This document shows positions 9,587-18,888 of a DNA stretch of 49,497 bases, piece after piece. Under the pieces are notes generated by a model. It made no database searches and was not told the DNA's origin. It saw only the letters and a program-made list of their open reading frames with translations. The position numbers and the translations under genes are program-made. This stretch comes from Minisyncoccota bacterium (GTDB taxonomy: Bacteria; Patescibacteriota; Microgenomatia; UBA1400; PJMF01). Each line of letters opens with the position of its first letter. Within the stretch, counting starts at the first letter, position 1. The stretch spans positions 1-49,497 of the forward strand of contig VFLK01000013.1 in NCBI GenBank assembly GCA_009885085.1, read 5' to 3'.

Positions 9587-9648
9587 GGGAGTTGAGGTGA
9601 TTGTGTTTAAAACATAAAACCAAAAGCTCCCCAAATGGGGAGCTTTTT
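9561..9648 (+). promoter_or_regulatory. Transcription attenuator: mutually exclusive stems and terminator upstream of thrS
   Basis: Stem 1-2: CTTCAAC (9561-9567) with GTTGAGG (9590-9596). Stem 2-3 (antiterminator): GGGAGTT (9586-9592) with AGCTCCC (9625-9631). Terminator: AGCTCCCC/GGGGAGCT (9625-9632/9637-9644) plus T tract. Confidence 0.75.
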
Positions 9649-9703
9649 GCATTATAATAAGAAAAATGGCGGCGTCTTTATTGACACGCAAACGAAAGAA
9701 ATT

Positions 9704-11527
9704 ATGAATAAACAAGAAACATTAGATAGCGAAAAATCAGATTTACACAAACTCAGACATACTGCAGAGCATGTTTTGCACCAGGCAGTAAAAGAATTAT
9801 ATCCAGAAATCCAGTTGGCAATGGGTCCTGCAACCGACGAGGGTTTTTATTTTGATTTTGATAATAAGCCTGAAGGAAAGGCAGAAATACAGATTTCCGA
9901 ACTAGATTTTCCAAAAATCGAAAAAAGAATGAAGAAAATTGTAGAAAGAAATTTACCAGTTACTAGACATGAGATTTCGGTTGCCGAAGCTCGTGAGTTG
10001 TTTAAAGACAACCCTTACAAATTAGAATGGATTGCTGAAATTGAAGAAAAAGGGGAGATGGTCACAGTTTATTGGACTGGAAAACCAAGTGAAGCTGGAA
10101 AACCAGGCGAAAATGGCGCGATGGTCGATCTTTGTGCTGGCCCTCATGTTGAGTCGACAGGCAAGGTAAAGCATTTTAAATTACTTTCGGTTGCTGGTGC
10201 ATATTGGCGTGGAAGTGAAAAAAACAAGATGTTGACTCGTATTTATGGAACTGCTTTTTTCACAGCCGAGGAACTTGAAGCTTTTGTAAAAATGAAACAA
10301 GAAGCTAAAGATCGCGATCACAGAAAACTCGGAAAAGAGTTAGATTTATTTACTTTTTCAGATCTAGTTGGCCCTGGCTTGCCACTTTGGACACCAAGAG
10401 GTACTTTAATGAGAAACATTTTGAATGATTTTGTTTGGGAGCTTCGCAAGGCAAGAGGCTATGAGAGAGTTGAGATTCCTCACATTACCAAAAAAGATTT
10501 ATATGTAGTTAGTGGCCATTGGGACAAGTTTGGCGAAGAATTATTTAGTATGAAAACCAGAGAAGGGCATCATTTTGTGATGAAACCAATGAACTGCCCT
10601 CATCACACTCAAATTTTTGCTAGAAAGCCTCATTCATACAAAGAAATGCCACAGCGATATGCAAATACCACTATGGTTTATCGAGATGAACAAACTGGAG
10701 AGCTTTCTGGTCTCTCGCGTGTAAGGGCAATTACTCAAGATGATGCGCATGTTTTTTGTAGACTTACTCAGTTTAAGGATGAAGCATTGAAGATTTGGGA
10801 TATTGTCGATGAATTTTATAAGGCAGTTGGCTTTAAATTATCAGTTAGACTTTCTTTAAGTGACCCTGAAAAATCAGAGAACTACATGGGAAGCAAGACT
10901 GATTGGGCTATGGCCGAGAATGCACTAAGAGAGATCGCCAAGGAGCGCGGTGTAGTCGCGGTAGAGGCTTTGGGTGAAGCAGCTTTTTATGGTCCAAAGT
11001 TAGACTTTATGGCTTACGATTCACTTGGAAGAGAGTGGCAAGTGGCTACTATCCAGTTAGATATGAATATGCCAAAGTCTTTCGATCTTTCTTGTACAAA
11101 CGAAAAAGGTGAAAAAGAAGAAATTGTGATGCTCCATGCTGCAATTATGGGTTCAATCGAGCGTTATATGTCTATTTTGATTGAGCATTTTGCTGGTAAG
11201 TTCCCAACTTGGTTAGCTCCAGTACAGGCTAAAGTTTTACCAGTTTCTGACAAATATATGGATTATGCCCAAAAAGTTGTAGCTCAATTAATTGAAGCAG
11301 GAGTTCGTGTCGAACTTGATGATCGAGCAGAGCGTTTGCAGGCCAAAATTAGAGATGCCCAGATGGATAAGGTTCCTTATATGCTCGTTGTTGGCGAAAA
11401 AGAAGTTACTGACAATACTGTCGCAGTTAGAAAACTCGATACAAGAGAACAAAATGTTGTTTCTGTAGATGAATTCTCAACGAATATTTTGAAAGAAATT
11501 AATGAGAAAAGTTTATGGAATTCATAA
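9704..11527 (+). CDS. thrS: Threonyl-tRNA synthetase
   Basis: MNKQETLDSEKSDLHKLRHTAEHVLHQAVKELYPEIQLAMGPATDEGFYFDF; MNCPHHTQIF; YRDEQTGELSGLSRVRAITQDDAHVFC. ORF-track start at 9635 lies inside the terminator hairpin and is rejected. Confidence 0.96.
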   Translation: MNKQETLDSEKSDLHKLRHTAEHVLHQAVKELYPEIQLAMGPATDEGFYFDFDNKPEGKAEIQISELDFPKIEKRMKKIVERNLPVTRHEISVAEARELFKDNPYKLEWIAEIEEKGEMVTVYWTGKPSEAGKPGENGAMVDLCAGPHVESTGKVKHFKLLSVAGAYWRGSEKNKMLTRIYGTAFFTAEELEAFVKMKQEAKDRDHRKLGKELDLFTFSDLVGPGLPLWTPRGTLMRNILNDFVWELRKARGYERVEIPHITKKDLYVVSGHWDKFGEELFSMKTREGHHFVMKPMNCPHHTQIFARKPHSYKEMPQRYANTTMVYRDEQTGELSGLSRVRAITQDDAHVFCRLTQFKDEALKIWDIVDEFYKAVGFKLSVRLSLSDPEKSENYMGSKTDWAMAENALREIAKERGVVAVEALGEAAFYGPKLDFMAYDSLGREWQVATIQLDMNMPKSFDLSCTNEKGEKEEIVMLHAAIMGSIERYMSILIEHFAGKFPTWLAPVQAKVLPVSDKYMDYAQKVVAQLIEAGVRVELDDRAERLQAKIRDAQMDKVPYMLVVGEKEVTDNTVAVRKLDTREQNVVSVDEFSTNILKEINEKSLWNS

Positions 11528-12342
11528 TTAAAAGTGTGCCAAATCTTGGGGAATTTCTTGTTCCTGATGACGTTATTTTAAACCTTCCTACTGGCATAGC
11601 CATTGATAAAAAAGATTGGCATTTTTTGGTTTCGATTCCATGGGAGGATAAATATTTTTTAAGCGTTCCAGATGATTTTAAAGATTTTTTTAAGTTTGTC
11701 TTGCCTCACTTAAATGTTAGAACAACCAACGTTCATGTCGCAACTTGTTTGAGCTATCTTGACCAGTTAATTTCTGAATTTCCAGAGGAAAATATTAATC
11801 GAAGAGTTGTTGCTTTGTCATTAATTCTTCATGATATTGGCTGGAGCAAGCTTTCTGAGCAAGAAATTGCCAATAGTTTGGGGGTTTCTGGGCTAAAACT
11901 AACGGACATAGCAATGGCACCAAAAGAAAAGCATGCAGTTGAGGGTGAGAGACTGGCTAGACAAATTTTAGGGGATGGCGATGGGGATGGCGAGTTTGGT
12001 TTCGAACCAAAATTATCTGAGCAAGAAAAAGATCTAATTTTTAAATCTATTCGTTTTCACGATAAACCAGAAATGGTGAATGACTCTGGAGATCGAGTAA
12101 TGCCAATAGAAGTGAAGCTATTAGTAGATTTGGATCACATTTGGTCATTTATTCATGAAGACTTTTGGTTGGACACAATACGCAAAGGAATTTCTCCATC
12201 AACTTATATAGAAAATTTGAGTAAAGATTTAGATTTTTATTTTGTGACAAATCCTGGAAAAGAGTTAGCTAAAAAACTTCTTAATGAAAGAAGGGTAGAG
12301 GTTGAGGAAGTTGTTTGGCGAATGAAAAATGACGAGGAATAA
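11515..12342 (+). CDS. HD-domain phosphohydrolase-like protein
   Basis: VVALSLILHDIGWSKL, SIRFHDKPEM; overlaps the thrS 3' end by 13 nt. Confidence 0.65.
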   Translation: MEFIIKSVPNLGEFLVPDDVILNLPTGIAIDKKDWHFLVSIPWEDKYFLSVPDDFKDFFKFVLPHLNVRTTNVHVATCLSYLDQLISEFPEENINRRVVALSLILHDIGWSKLSEQEIANSLGVSGLKLTDIAMAPKEKHAVEGERLARQILGDGDGDGEFGFEPKLSEQEKDLIFKSIRFHDKPEMVNDSGDRVMPIEVKLLVDLDHIWSFIHEDFWLDTIRKGISPSTYIENLSKDLDFYFVTNPGKELAKKLLNERRVEVEEVVWRMKNDEE

Positions 12343-12348
12343 GATATT

Positions 12349-12386
12349 AAAAAGCCCTCTTGCTTGACGCAAGAGGGCTTTTGTTT
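12349..12386. terminator. Bidirectional intrinsic terminator between the thrS operon and the convergent envelope operon
   Basis: AAAAAGCCCTCTTGC-ttgac-GCAAGAGGGCTTTTGTTTT; A tract and T tract on both sides. Confidence 0.85.
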
Positions 12387-12512
12387 TGATATCTCAGTTA
12401 TACTTAGATCAGCGCCTATCTTCACGAGTGTGAAGGGGGCAGTGATCAACTCATTGAGCTGAGAAGTTTTACTAATTTGAATACAACAGCCCATCTTTGG
12501 GCAACCGCTTGG

Positions 12513-13817
12513 CTAATGCGGAAGGACTTGGAACCTTGTCGCCCATTCCGGGTGTTGGGTTACCCAGCTTGGAAGCCAGTCCCAACGGTGGTCAATTTCA
12601 GCTCGGAACATAGGGTAGAAGTTGTTCTTGTTGAAGTCCAAGTCAGCCGGATCAATCACCAGATCAAATCCTGGATCACTATCAACGATTGACTCGAGCT
12701 TCACCCACTGGCCATCGACGCCAGTTGGAGAGACCAACTCCACTTTAAAGATGCCAATCTCGTTGAACCCAGCCTTTTGCGCTGCCAGGCTCACATCCGC
12801 TTTGAGACGAGTGTATGGCCAGGGTGCTGATCCGGCAGGAGCATCTTCACTGAAGTGCCGCTTCATTTCAATCAGCAACCGGTCAAGGTTGTAGGTATCT
12901 CGACTGCCATCGAGACCTATTGGCGCGATCAGATCATAGTTCGCTAGCCAGCGAGCCATTGTGTCTGATTTGTCACTGTACGACGTCCAGCCTGGATTGT
13001 TGGTAAGCCAAGCATTGAAATTCTGCATGTCAGTGACAATTCCTAGCGGAGCTTCCAGCGAGTGCTTAACTTGATTGGTCGATTGCACTGACGCCGTTAG
13101 GAATCCGTACTCTAAATACAGAACAACATCCAAAGATTCTATTTCAGTAATAGTTTTGGATTCTGTATTTGTGATACTGCTGGGAACTTCCCGATAGACA
13201 GCATATGGTGGTTTAGGCTTCGCGCCATTGTTGATTTCTTCTACTGAATAGAATTGGAGTTGGCTAAGCGTGACCGAAGGTACGCCAGCAATCAATTCTC
13301 CCTCAACAACCCACATTGGACAGTCACGAGACTCCCAATCTTCTTCGATCGTCCCATCTTGTAACTGGACGGGATTGGGAATATTTGGATTATAAGTCTT
13401 TCCCCATTTATTTCTGAAGATGATTTCGCACCAAATACCCATTCCTAGGTGGGTATCACTACTGGTGATATTGAGATCGTATCCCATGGTACCGAAGACT
13501 TCTCGAGCTGATGTTTCCAGGAGATTTGCGTCTCCCAAATCCAAGATCGAAGTCCACGGAATCAAGGTGGCAACAGCACCAGTATCTTCACCTGGTTCTG
13601 GAGTGTATTCCACAATTTGCGTTGCCACATCCGCCGCCGTGAATTCTTTCGTGGCGAGTGGCGTGCCTTGTGCATCAACGACAATAATTTGTGGTGCTGG
13701 TTGTTCGCCTGGTTTTGGAAGGTAACCTTTGATTGGATCATAGATTCCTGGAACCAAAATTGGCGCTAACAGCAGAAGCAAAATCACAAGCGCAATATTT
13801 TTTACATCTTTGGACAT
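12513..13817 (-). CDS. Hypothetical N-terminally membrane-anchored extracytoplasmic protein
   Basis: MSKDVKNIALVILLLLLAPILVPGIYDPIKGYLPKPGEQP...; GAGAGGAA upstream of the chosen start. Confidence 0.75.
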   Translation of the reverse strand: MSKDVKNIALVILLLLLAPILVPGIYDPIKGYLPKPGEQPAPQIIVVDAQGTPLATKEFTAADVATQIVEYTPEPGEDTGAVATLIPWTSILDLGDANLLETSAREVFGTMGYDLNITSSDTHLGMGIWCEIIFRNKWGKTYNPNIPNPVQLQDGTIEEDWESRDCPMWVVEGELIAGVPSVTLSQLQFYSVEEINNGAKPKPPYAVYREVPSSITNTESKTITEIESLDVVLYLEYGFLTASVQSTNQVKHSLEAPLGIVTDMQNFNAWLTNNPGWTSYSDKSDTMARWLANYDLIAPIGLDGSRDTYNLDRLLIEMKRHFSEDAPAGSAPWPYTRLKADVSLAAQKAGFNEIGIFKVELVSPTGVDGQWVKLESIVDSDPGFDLVIDPADLDFNKNNFYPMFRAEIDHRWDWLPSWVTQHPEWATRFQVLPH

Positions 13818-13884
13818 TAGCTTATTCCTCTCTTCGAGAATTCGTAGCCCGCACACGATGTTTTATGCGCGGACTACGATCATG

Positions 13885-15687
13885 TTATTTCACGGGTCCA
13901 TAGCACCAGATCGTGTTCTGGTACTTGGACATTTTATATGACCCGTCGTTCAAGATTGAGTCACATTTACCCACGATCAATATGCCTTTTGACGTGTCGA
14001 TAAGGTCCCAGACTTCACTGAAGTCTACGTATCTTTGACCCTGACAGTTATAGGCTTGAGTCATGGTGCCGATTGTGCCATTAACTGAACAACTGTGTGT
14101 CCAGTACAAATTGGTAGTGTTGAGGTAGTTGATGTAGCCGGATAGTGAGACGTTGCCTGGATAGGGTGTTGAGGTCGGGATTGGTACTGGAGTTGGTGCT
14201 CCATAGCCTGACCCGATGATCATCGGGTAAAGCCACAAGCCTTGTTGCTTCAACTCAGCGCCGTTCCACGTGCCGTCACCCGCACCATAGAGTGCGTATA
14301 AACGTGCCTGGCCGATAAGCCACTGACTGCCCTTGCCATCCACGTTGTTAGCGTTTGGAGGATTGGTGATTTGCAAGATACAGACAGAGAAGCCGTTCTC
14401 GTTGCCTGACACAGTTACACGATCTCCGTAAGCATGGAGATATCCATCGTCTTCCCAGCGGAATTCAATCCGCGTGGTTACGCCGTCGTTCCAGAACTGT
14501 TGCTGATAGAGCAGATTGAAGTCGACCGACCCAATCGCTGTTATGCAGCTATTCTGTACCGATGTATTACTCCAAGTCAAATCAGTTCCGGTATCCGGAG
14601 CATAGACCTGAGTTGGATAGGCGATTTCGATGGTGGGAACAAATTCCAGAACCATCGTTGGCATAAGCGTCGGTGAAGGCGGGATGTAGACTTGCTCGGG
14701 CGTAGGAGTGTTGTCAGATGGTTGAAACGGTGTTGGCGTGATTCTTGGAGGTACCGGCAATGATTCTTGTTTAACTAGCCGGTCCATGTCAACATTGTCA
14801 ATCGGAGCCTCGCTCGGGAAAGTAACGACGAATTTACTGTCGTCACTTGGATTCCCAATATAAGCTTCAATTTTGTTGACAAACTCCGTGTACCACACCT
14901 GATTCCAACGTTTGAAGAAGTTGCTCTCCTTATCGTTGCTTTTAACACTCATTCGATATTTACTTGAAAACGCCGTAATGTACCGGCGCAAAATCGATCC
15001 GCCGTCTCTGAAAGAAGAGTCGTTGGCGATATCGAAATTTTTCAAGTCATCAAGAGTACTGTCCGCCATGAAGGCGCGCCAAAAAAGATCAGGGTCGGCG
15101 ATACAGTATGTTTCTCCTGGCATTGGTACCCAACTGCTTTCGGGATCGATGGTGTAGGTTTGATTCTCCAAGGTCGCTGGGACCAAGGTTATACCTGCGC
15201 AATTCGCCGGCAGTTCTGGAGTGACATAACCTTCCGGGACCGGCTCCTTCAAAGGGGGCGCGGGTTGGAAGGCTGGTTCTTGTGTTAAGGAGACTTGATT
15301 CGTCGGATATACGACAACATTGCCGGGGCCGTTCTTGTTGTTCATGGCGAGCAGCACCACAAAGATGATCGCTGCTATCCACCAAATGTTGCTTGATTTG
15401 CCCGTTTTTGTCTTATCTTTCGAACTGCGTCTGCTTCTTACATGCGCAAGAACTGTTTCTTCTTGAACTTCAGCGGGACTGTCAGCGCCAACCTGGTATT
15501 CTGGCCAGCTGGCAATAACGTCCAGATTCATGTCTTGAAGATTGGTCAGCCCCCACTTTTGAGCCTCTTGCGACCACACCCATGCGTGTCTTTTTGGTGG
15601 GTTGTATGGAGGATCATGTGCGGGAACTTCGTTCTTTTTGCAGTAGGCACAAGATGTTACGGGATGGAGTTTATAGTCTTCGTTCAC
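13885..15687 (-). CDS. Hypothetical membrane protein: N-terminal CxxC segment, TM helix, Pro-rich linker, extracytoplasmic C-terminus
   Basis: TSCAYCKKNEVPAHDPPYNPPKRHAWVW, SSNIWWIAAIIFVVLLAMNN, repeated TPTP/PTP stretches. Confidence 0.75.
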   Translation of the reverse strand: MNEDYKLHPVTSCAYCKKNEVPAHDPPYNPPKRHAWVWSQEAQKWGLTNLQDMNLDVIASWPEYQVGADSPAEVQEETVLAHVRSRRSSKDKTKTGKSSNIWWIAAIIFVVLLAMNNKNGPGNVVVYPTNQVSLTQEPAFQPAPPLKEPVPEGYVTPELPANCAGITLVPATLENQTYTIDPESSWVPMPGETYCIADPDLFWRAFMADSTLDDLKNFDIANDSSFRDGGSILRRYITAFSSKYRMSVKSNDKESNFFKRWNQVWYTEFVNKIEAYIGNPSDDSKFVVTFPSEAPIDNVDMDRLVKQESLPVPPRITPTPFQPSDNTPTPEQVYIPPSPTLMPTMVLEFVPTIEIAYPTQVYAPDTGTDLTWSNTSVQNSCITAIGSVDFNLLYQQQFWNDGVTTRIEFRWEDDGYLHAYGDRVTVSGNENGFSVCILQITNPPNANNVDGKGSQWLIGQARLYALYGAGDGTWNGAELKQQGLWLYPMIIGSGYGAPTPVPIPTSTPYPGNVSLSGYINYLNTTNLYWTHSCSVNGTIGTMTQAYNCQGQRYVDFSEVWDLIDTSKGILIVGKCDSILNDGSYKMSKYQNTIWCYGPVK

Positions 15688-15730
15688 GATGTTTTCTCCT
15701 TATAGCTTAGTCATAGATGATTTGAGTATC

Positions 15731-16492
15731 TTACTTTGGAGGCGTGCCCACATATTGTTGATAGTGCCCGAAGATAACATCGGGATATGTGTCACTGCCG
15801 TTATAGCCAGCCAAAGAAGCTCGGTAAGTACCGTTGCTTCCGTAACCAGCGCCAATCATTTGAGCTCCCACAAAGATGTTATATTGAGGAGGCCAAAGTT
15901 CTTCCATGGTAGGTCTGTTTCTAAAAACGCTTTGAAAGGCAGAGTTGTAATTAGCAACGCTACCATTCTCGAGGTCACACTTGCTTTTGTTAGTAGGACC
16001 ATCAAGTTTCCCATCGCTGGGCATGACTTGCATGAGTCCTGTGTCGCAAGCATAACCTAAAGCATCTTTATTACCATTTGATTCTTGTTTCATCACCGCT
16101 GCGACTATGTTAGGGTCGACTCCAAACTGATTGGAGTATTGGGTGATCCATCCACACCATTGCTGAATGGTTGCTGGCCATTTCGCATCGATAGAACAGG
16201 TAGTGGGTTGATCTGGATCAATTGAGTATCCAGAATTGTCGATCGGAATTATTACTATAAATTCGATGTTTTTGAAGTTATAGGTAATTCCGGATATGCC
16301 ACTGTCATAGTTAACCACTGGGCTCGCAGCCTCTTTAGATTCTGTGGTTTCTATTGACTGAGCTGGACTAGCGCCTCCCTCGGGAATCTCAGTTATGAGA
16401 TTTGGGAGCAGCCTTGGTATTGCAATTGCAAGGAAGGTTATGGCCACTAGTATCTCAAGGAGACTAGGGCCTTTCTTTTTCCTCATCAGCAT
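15731..16492 (-). CDS. Lytic transglycosylase (SLT/goose-lysozyme-like), membrane anchored
   Basis: WCGWITQYSNQFGVDPNIVAAVMKQESNGNKDALGYACDTGLMQVMPSDG; N-terminal hydrophobic helix. Confidence 0.82.
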   Translation of the reverse strand: MLMRKKKGPSLLEILVAITFLAIAIPRLLPNLITEIPEGGASPAQSIETTESKEAASPVVNYDSGISGITYNFKNIEFIVIIPIDNSGYSIDPDQPTTCSIDAKWPATIQQWCGWITQYSNQFGVDPNIVAAVMKQESNGNKDALGYACDTGLMQVMPSDGKLDGPTNKSKCDLENGSVANYNSAFQSVFRNRPTMEELWPPQYNIFVGAQMIGAGYGSNGTYRASLAGYNGSDTYPDVIFGHYQQYVGTPPK

Positions 16493-16596
16493 CTCCTTTT
16501 TGTCTCCTTGAGACAGAAATGGCCTTCCTCACCTCGAATATTCTGAGGTGAGGAAGTTGAATATGATAATTCACTGGGTTTAACCAGCTACTGAAA

Positions 16597-17895
16597 TTAC
16601 ATGGACATCAGCCAGGCTAGGGCGGTGGGGAAGAACAGCGAGCTGACTTTCATCGAGAAAATCAACAGCTCAAGATCTGCGATCCAGATTTTGAGCGGTC
16701 CCCAATAGAACACGTCTCCCATTGATTTCTCATCTGCGTTGCGGATGAGTGTTCCCGCGGGATTGAATGCCTTTGCGAGGCTTTCATCGACTCCCGCTAT
16801 CAGCATCGCCAAAGCAGTGCTGAAGGTGATGATCCAGACGGGGGGAACGTTTTTGTGGAAGTAGCCATTGATGGTGAAAAACATCATAAAGCTCACCACA
16901 GCATAAATAACGATGTGAATCACCGTGCTGAGGGTTGCGATGGTAGATGCTTTTCCAGCTTCAGCGGCAGTAGCAGGTTTTTCCGAACTTGGCCGTGAGA
17001 TTTCTCGCATGATGATGAAGAACTCGATCAAGAAACATACCACTACATAGAAGTAGGTGGCACTTGTCTGAGTTCCCCAAAATGATCCAGCAAACTTGCT
17101 GTTAGGAATGGTCGACGTGAACAGGGCTACAAAGCCACTGGCTGACCAAACAACTCCCATGCCTGACCCATCTTTGGTAGCGTCTTGGAAAAGTCTTAAA
17201 GTGAAGTAAATTTTCAGTGCTTCAATCAAGACAAATCCGTATCCGCTTCCGAGGTTGATCAGGATGTGGATGATCATGCGATAGTACCCTTTCCAGCCAA
17301 CAGTCGGCCAGAGCAAGTACTTGTTGCCGAACGTCAGGATGATAATTGTAAACGCTGCGGCTAGCAGCGGTCCGATATACCACTCTGAGTTTGAACTGTC
17401 GTCGCGGATGATGAGCGGTAGTGTGGCAATTAAAATTGCGGCCACGATTATCGGCGTGTCGATGAAGAATATCAAACCAAACATTGCCAACGCCACTACT
17501 GAGCCTATATCTGCGGCTTTCTTACCAAGCACTCCTTCGATGCTGTCCTTTATTGCCAATGCATTTTGAGCAATCAGCAGGACGAACAGAAATACCATCA
17601 GGGTCACAGTTGCTTTGTCCCAACCCTTAATCGCTTGGAAAGCGAGGGTGAAACGTTCGATATTGAGCGTGACCTTGAAATTCTCTATCAAGCTTGGATT
17701 TGTAACTTGCGGGCCGCCAGCCCATGCCCAGTTGTAATTAACTTGTCCGATGCCCAGATAGGGCTCCAGGACGTATTGGGTCAAGAGCGGCAAACCGAAC
17801 GGAATTGCGATGAGCAGAATTAACAGACCAATCTGGATTTGTTCCCAGGGTATTTCGGGCATCGTTCTCGGGGGGGCTTTCTTGTCGTCAGCCAT
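16597..17895 (-). CDS. Polytopic integral membrane protein of unknown function
   Basis: Many hydrophobic segments (IQIGLLILLIAIPFGLPLL, VTLMVFLFVLLIAQNAL, DIGSVVALAMFGLIFFI and others). Confidence 0.75.
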   Translation of the reverse strand: MADDKKAPPRTMPEIPWEQIQIGLLILLIAIPFGLPLLTQYVLEPYLGIGQVNYNWAWAGGPQVTNPSLIENFKVTLNIERFTLAFQAIKGWDKATVTLMVFLFVLLIAQNALAIKDSIEGVLGKKAADIGSVVALAMFGLIFFIDTPIIVAAILIATLPLIIRDDSSNSEWYIGPLLAAAFTIIILTFGNKYLLWPTVGWKGYYRMIIHILINLGSGYGFVLIEALKIYFTLRLFQDATKDGSGMGVVWSASGFVALFTSTIPNSKFAGSFWGTQTSATYFYVVVCFLIEFFIIMREISRPSSEKPATAAEAGKASTIATLSTVIHIVIYAVVSFMMFFTINGYFHKNVPPVWIITFSTALAMLIAGVDESLAKAFNPAGTLIRNADEKSMGDVFYWGPLKIWIADLELLIFSMKVSSLFFPTALAWLMSM

Positions 17896-17964
17896 CAGGT
17901 TTCTCCTTGCTATAATATGAAGTGGCACCAAGGTGGCGCCACTTATTTTGAATGAGGTGTGTGG

Positions 17965-18888
17965 CTACTTAGCCACGCCCTCGACAGTTGAACCATGCAC
18001 CCAAGATACTTGTCCGGTGCTAGTTTTGACCTTCACTCTCAGATTGCTTCCGCAACCTGCCTTGCCTTTAAAGTCATAGAAATTGCTTTTCACAACATCG
18101 AGAATAGTGACGCTGGTCCCGTTGTTAATTGGGGCGTCTTCATCGTCATCGATGCTGGATCCGCTACGTGCAGTTGCTTGACCAACAGTTTGACCTGCTT
18201 CGATCGGGCTACAATAGTTGATGGTTGTTACCTTATTAATCAACTCTTGTTTGATTTGCTCGAACGTTACAGTTGTGTCATCAATGGGGTTCGCTACTGC
18301 TGGTGTTGATTTTGCATTTTCTTCATCAATCGCGGCAAAAGGATCGAGCGGAGGTTCAGTTGCTACCGCAACATCCGTTTGCGCACCTTCTTCAGTCGGT
18401 GGATTTTTGGGCCCACCAAGCTGGGAAAGAATTGCGAAGATCAAGATCAAGACCACTACTTTACCAACATTGGACAATCCCATGAATTTCTGGAACAGTC
18501 CGCTGATTAGCGAGAAAATAGTGGCGGGTAGGCCTTTGGAGGCTTTCTTTTTCTGAACAGCTTCCTTAGACACGACGGCTTTCACTGGGGCGGCCTCTGC
18601 CTGTTCAGGCTCGGGTGCTACATAAGGAATGCCGTTGTACAGATCCATCAACCTTCGCGCAAGGTATTTGACGGTCAAGTCTACATCCTTGTCTTGTTCA
18701 AAGGTTTCCAGAGACCAATTAAGTCCTTTATCGGCTTTTTCCAAATCATCCTCAAGCCATACGAGGAACTTCACATCATTGATTAAATCCAAATATTCTC
18801 CGTATAGTGCTGGGTGAAATTTTGGGTTAGTCAGAATTATGGTCCCCACAATTTGTGCATTGAGTTTCGCTTTAGTCGTCATCGTCAT
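17965..18888 (-). CDS. Single-TM protein with C-terminal SH3-like segment
   Basis: TM GKVVVLILIFAILSQL; C-terminus NLRVKVKTSTGQVSWVHGSTVEGVAK. Confidence 0.65.
   Translation of the reverse strand: MTMTTKAKLNAQIVGTIILTNPKFHPALYGEYLDLINDVKFLVWLEDDLEKADKGLNWSLETFEQDKDVDLTVKYLARRLMDLYNGIPYVAPEPEQAEAAPVKAVVSKEAVQKKKASKGLPATIFSLISGLFQKFMGLSNVGKVVVLILIFAILSQLGGPKNPPTEEGAQTDVAVATEPPLDPFAAIDEENAKSTPAVANPIDDTTVTFEQIKQELINKVTTINYCSPIEAGQTVGQATARSGSSIDDDEDAPINNGTSVTILDVVKSNFYDFKGKAGCGSNLRVKVKTSTGQVSWVHGSTVEGVAK

Noticed and set aside
9500-9650. T-box riboswitch for thrS
   Set aside because: No T-box sequence (AGGGUGGNACCGCG-like) was seen; the Thr-rich ORF plus 1:2/2:3/3:4 stems explain the region better.
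9635-9703. Upstream ATG at 9635 as the thrS start
   Set aside because: Lies within the terminator loop; MNKQETLDSEKSDLHKLRHTAEH at 9704 fits ThrRS better.
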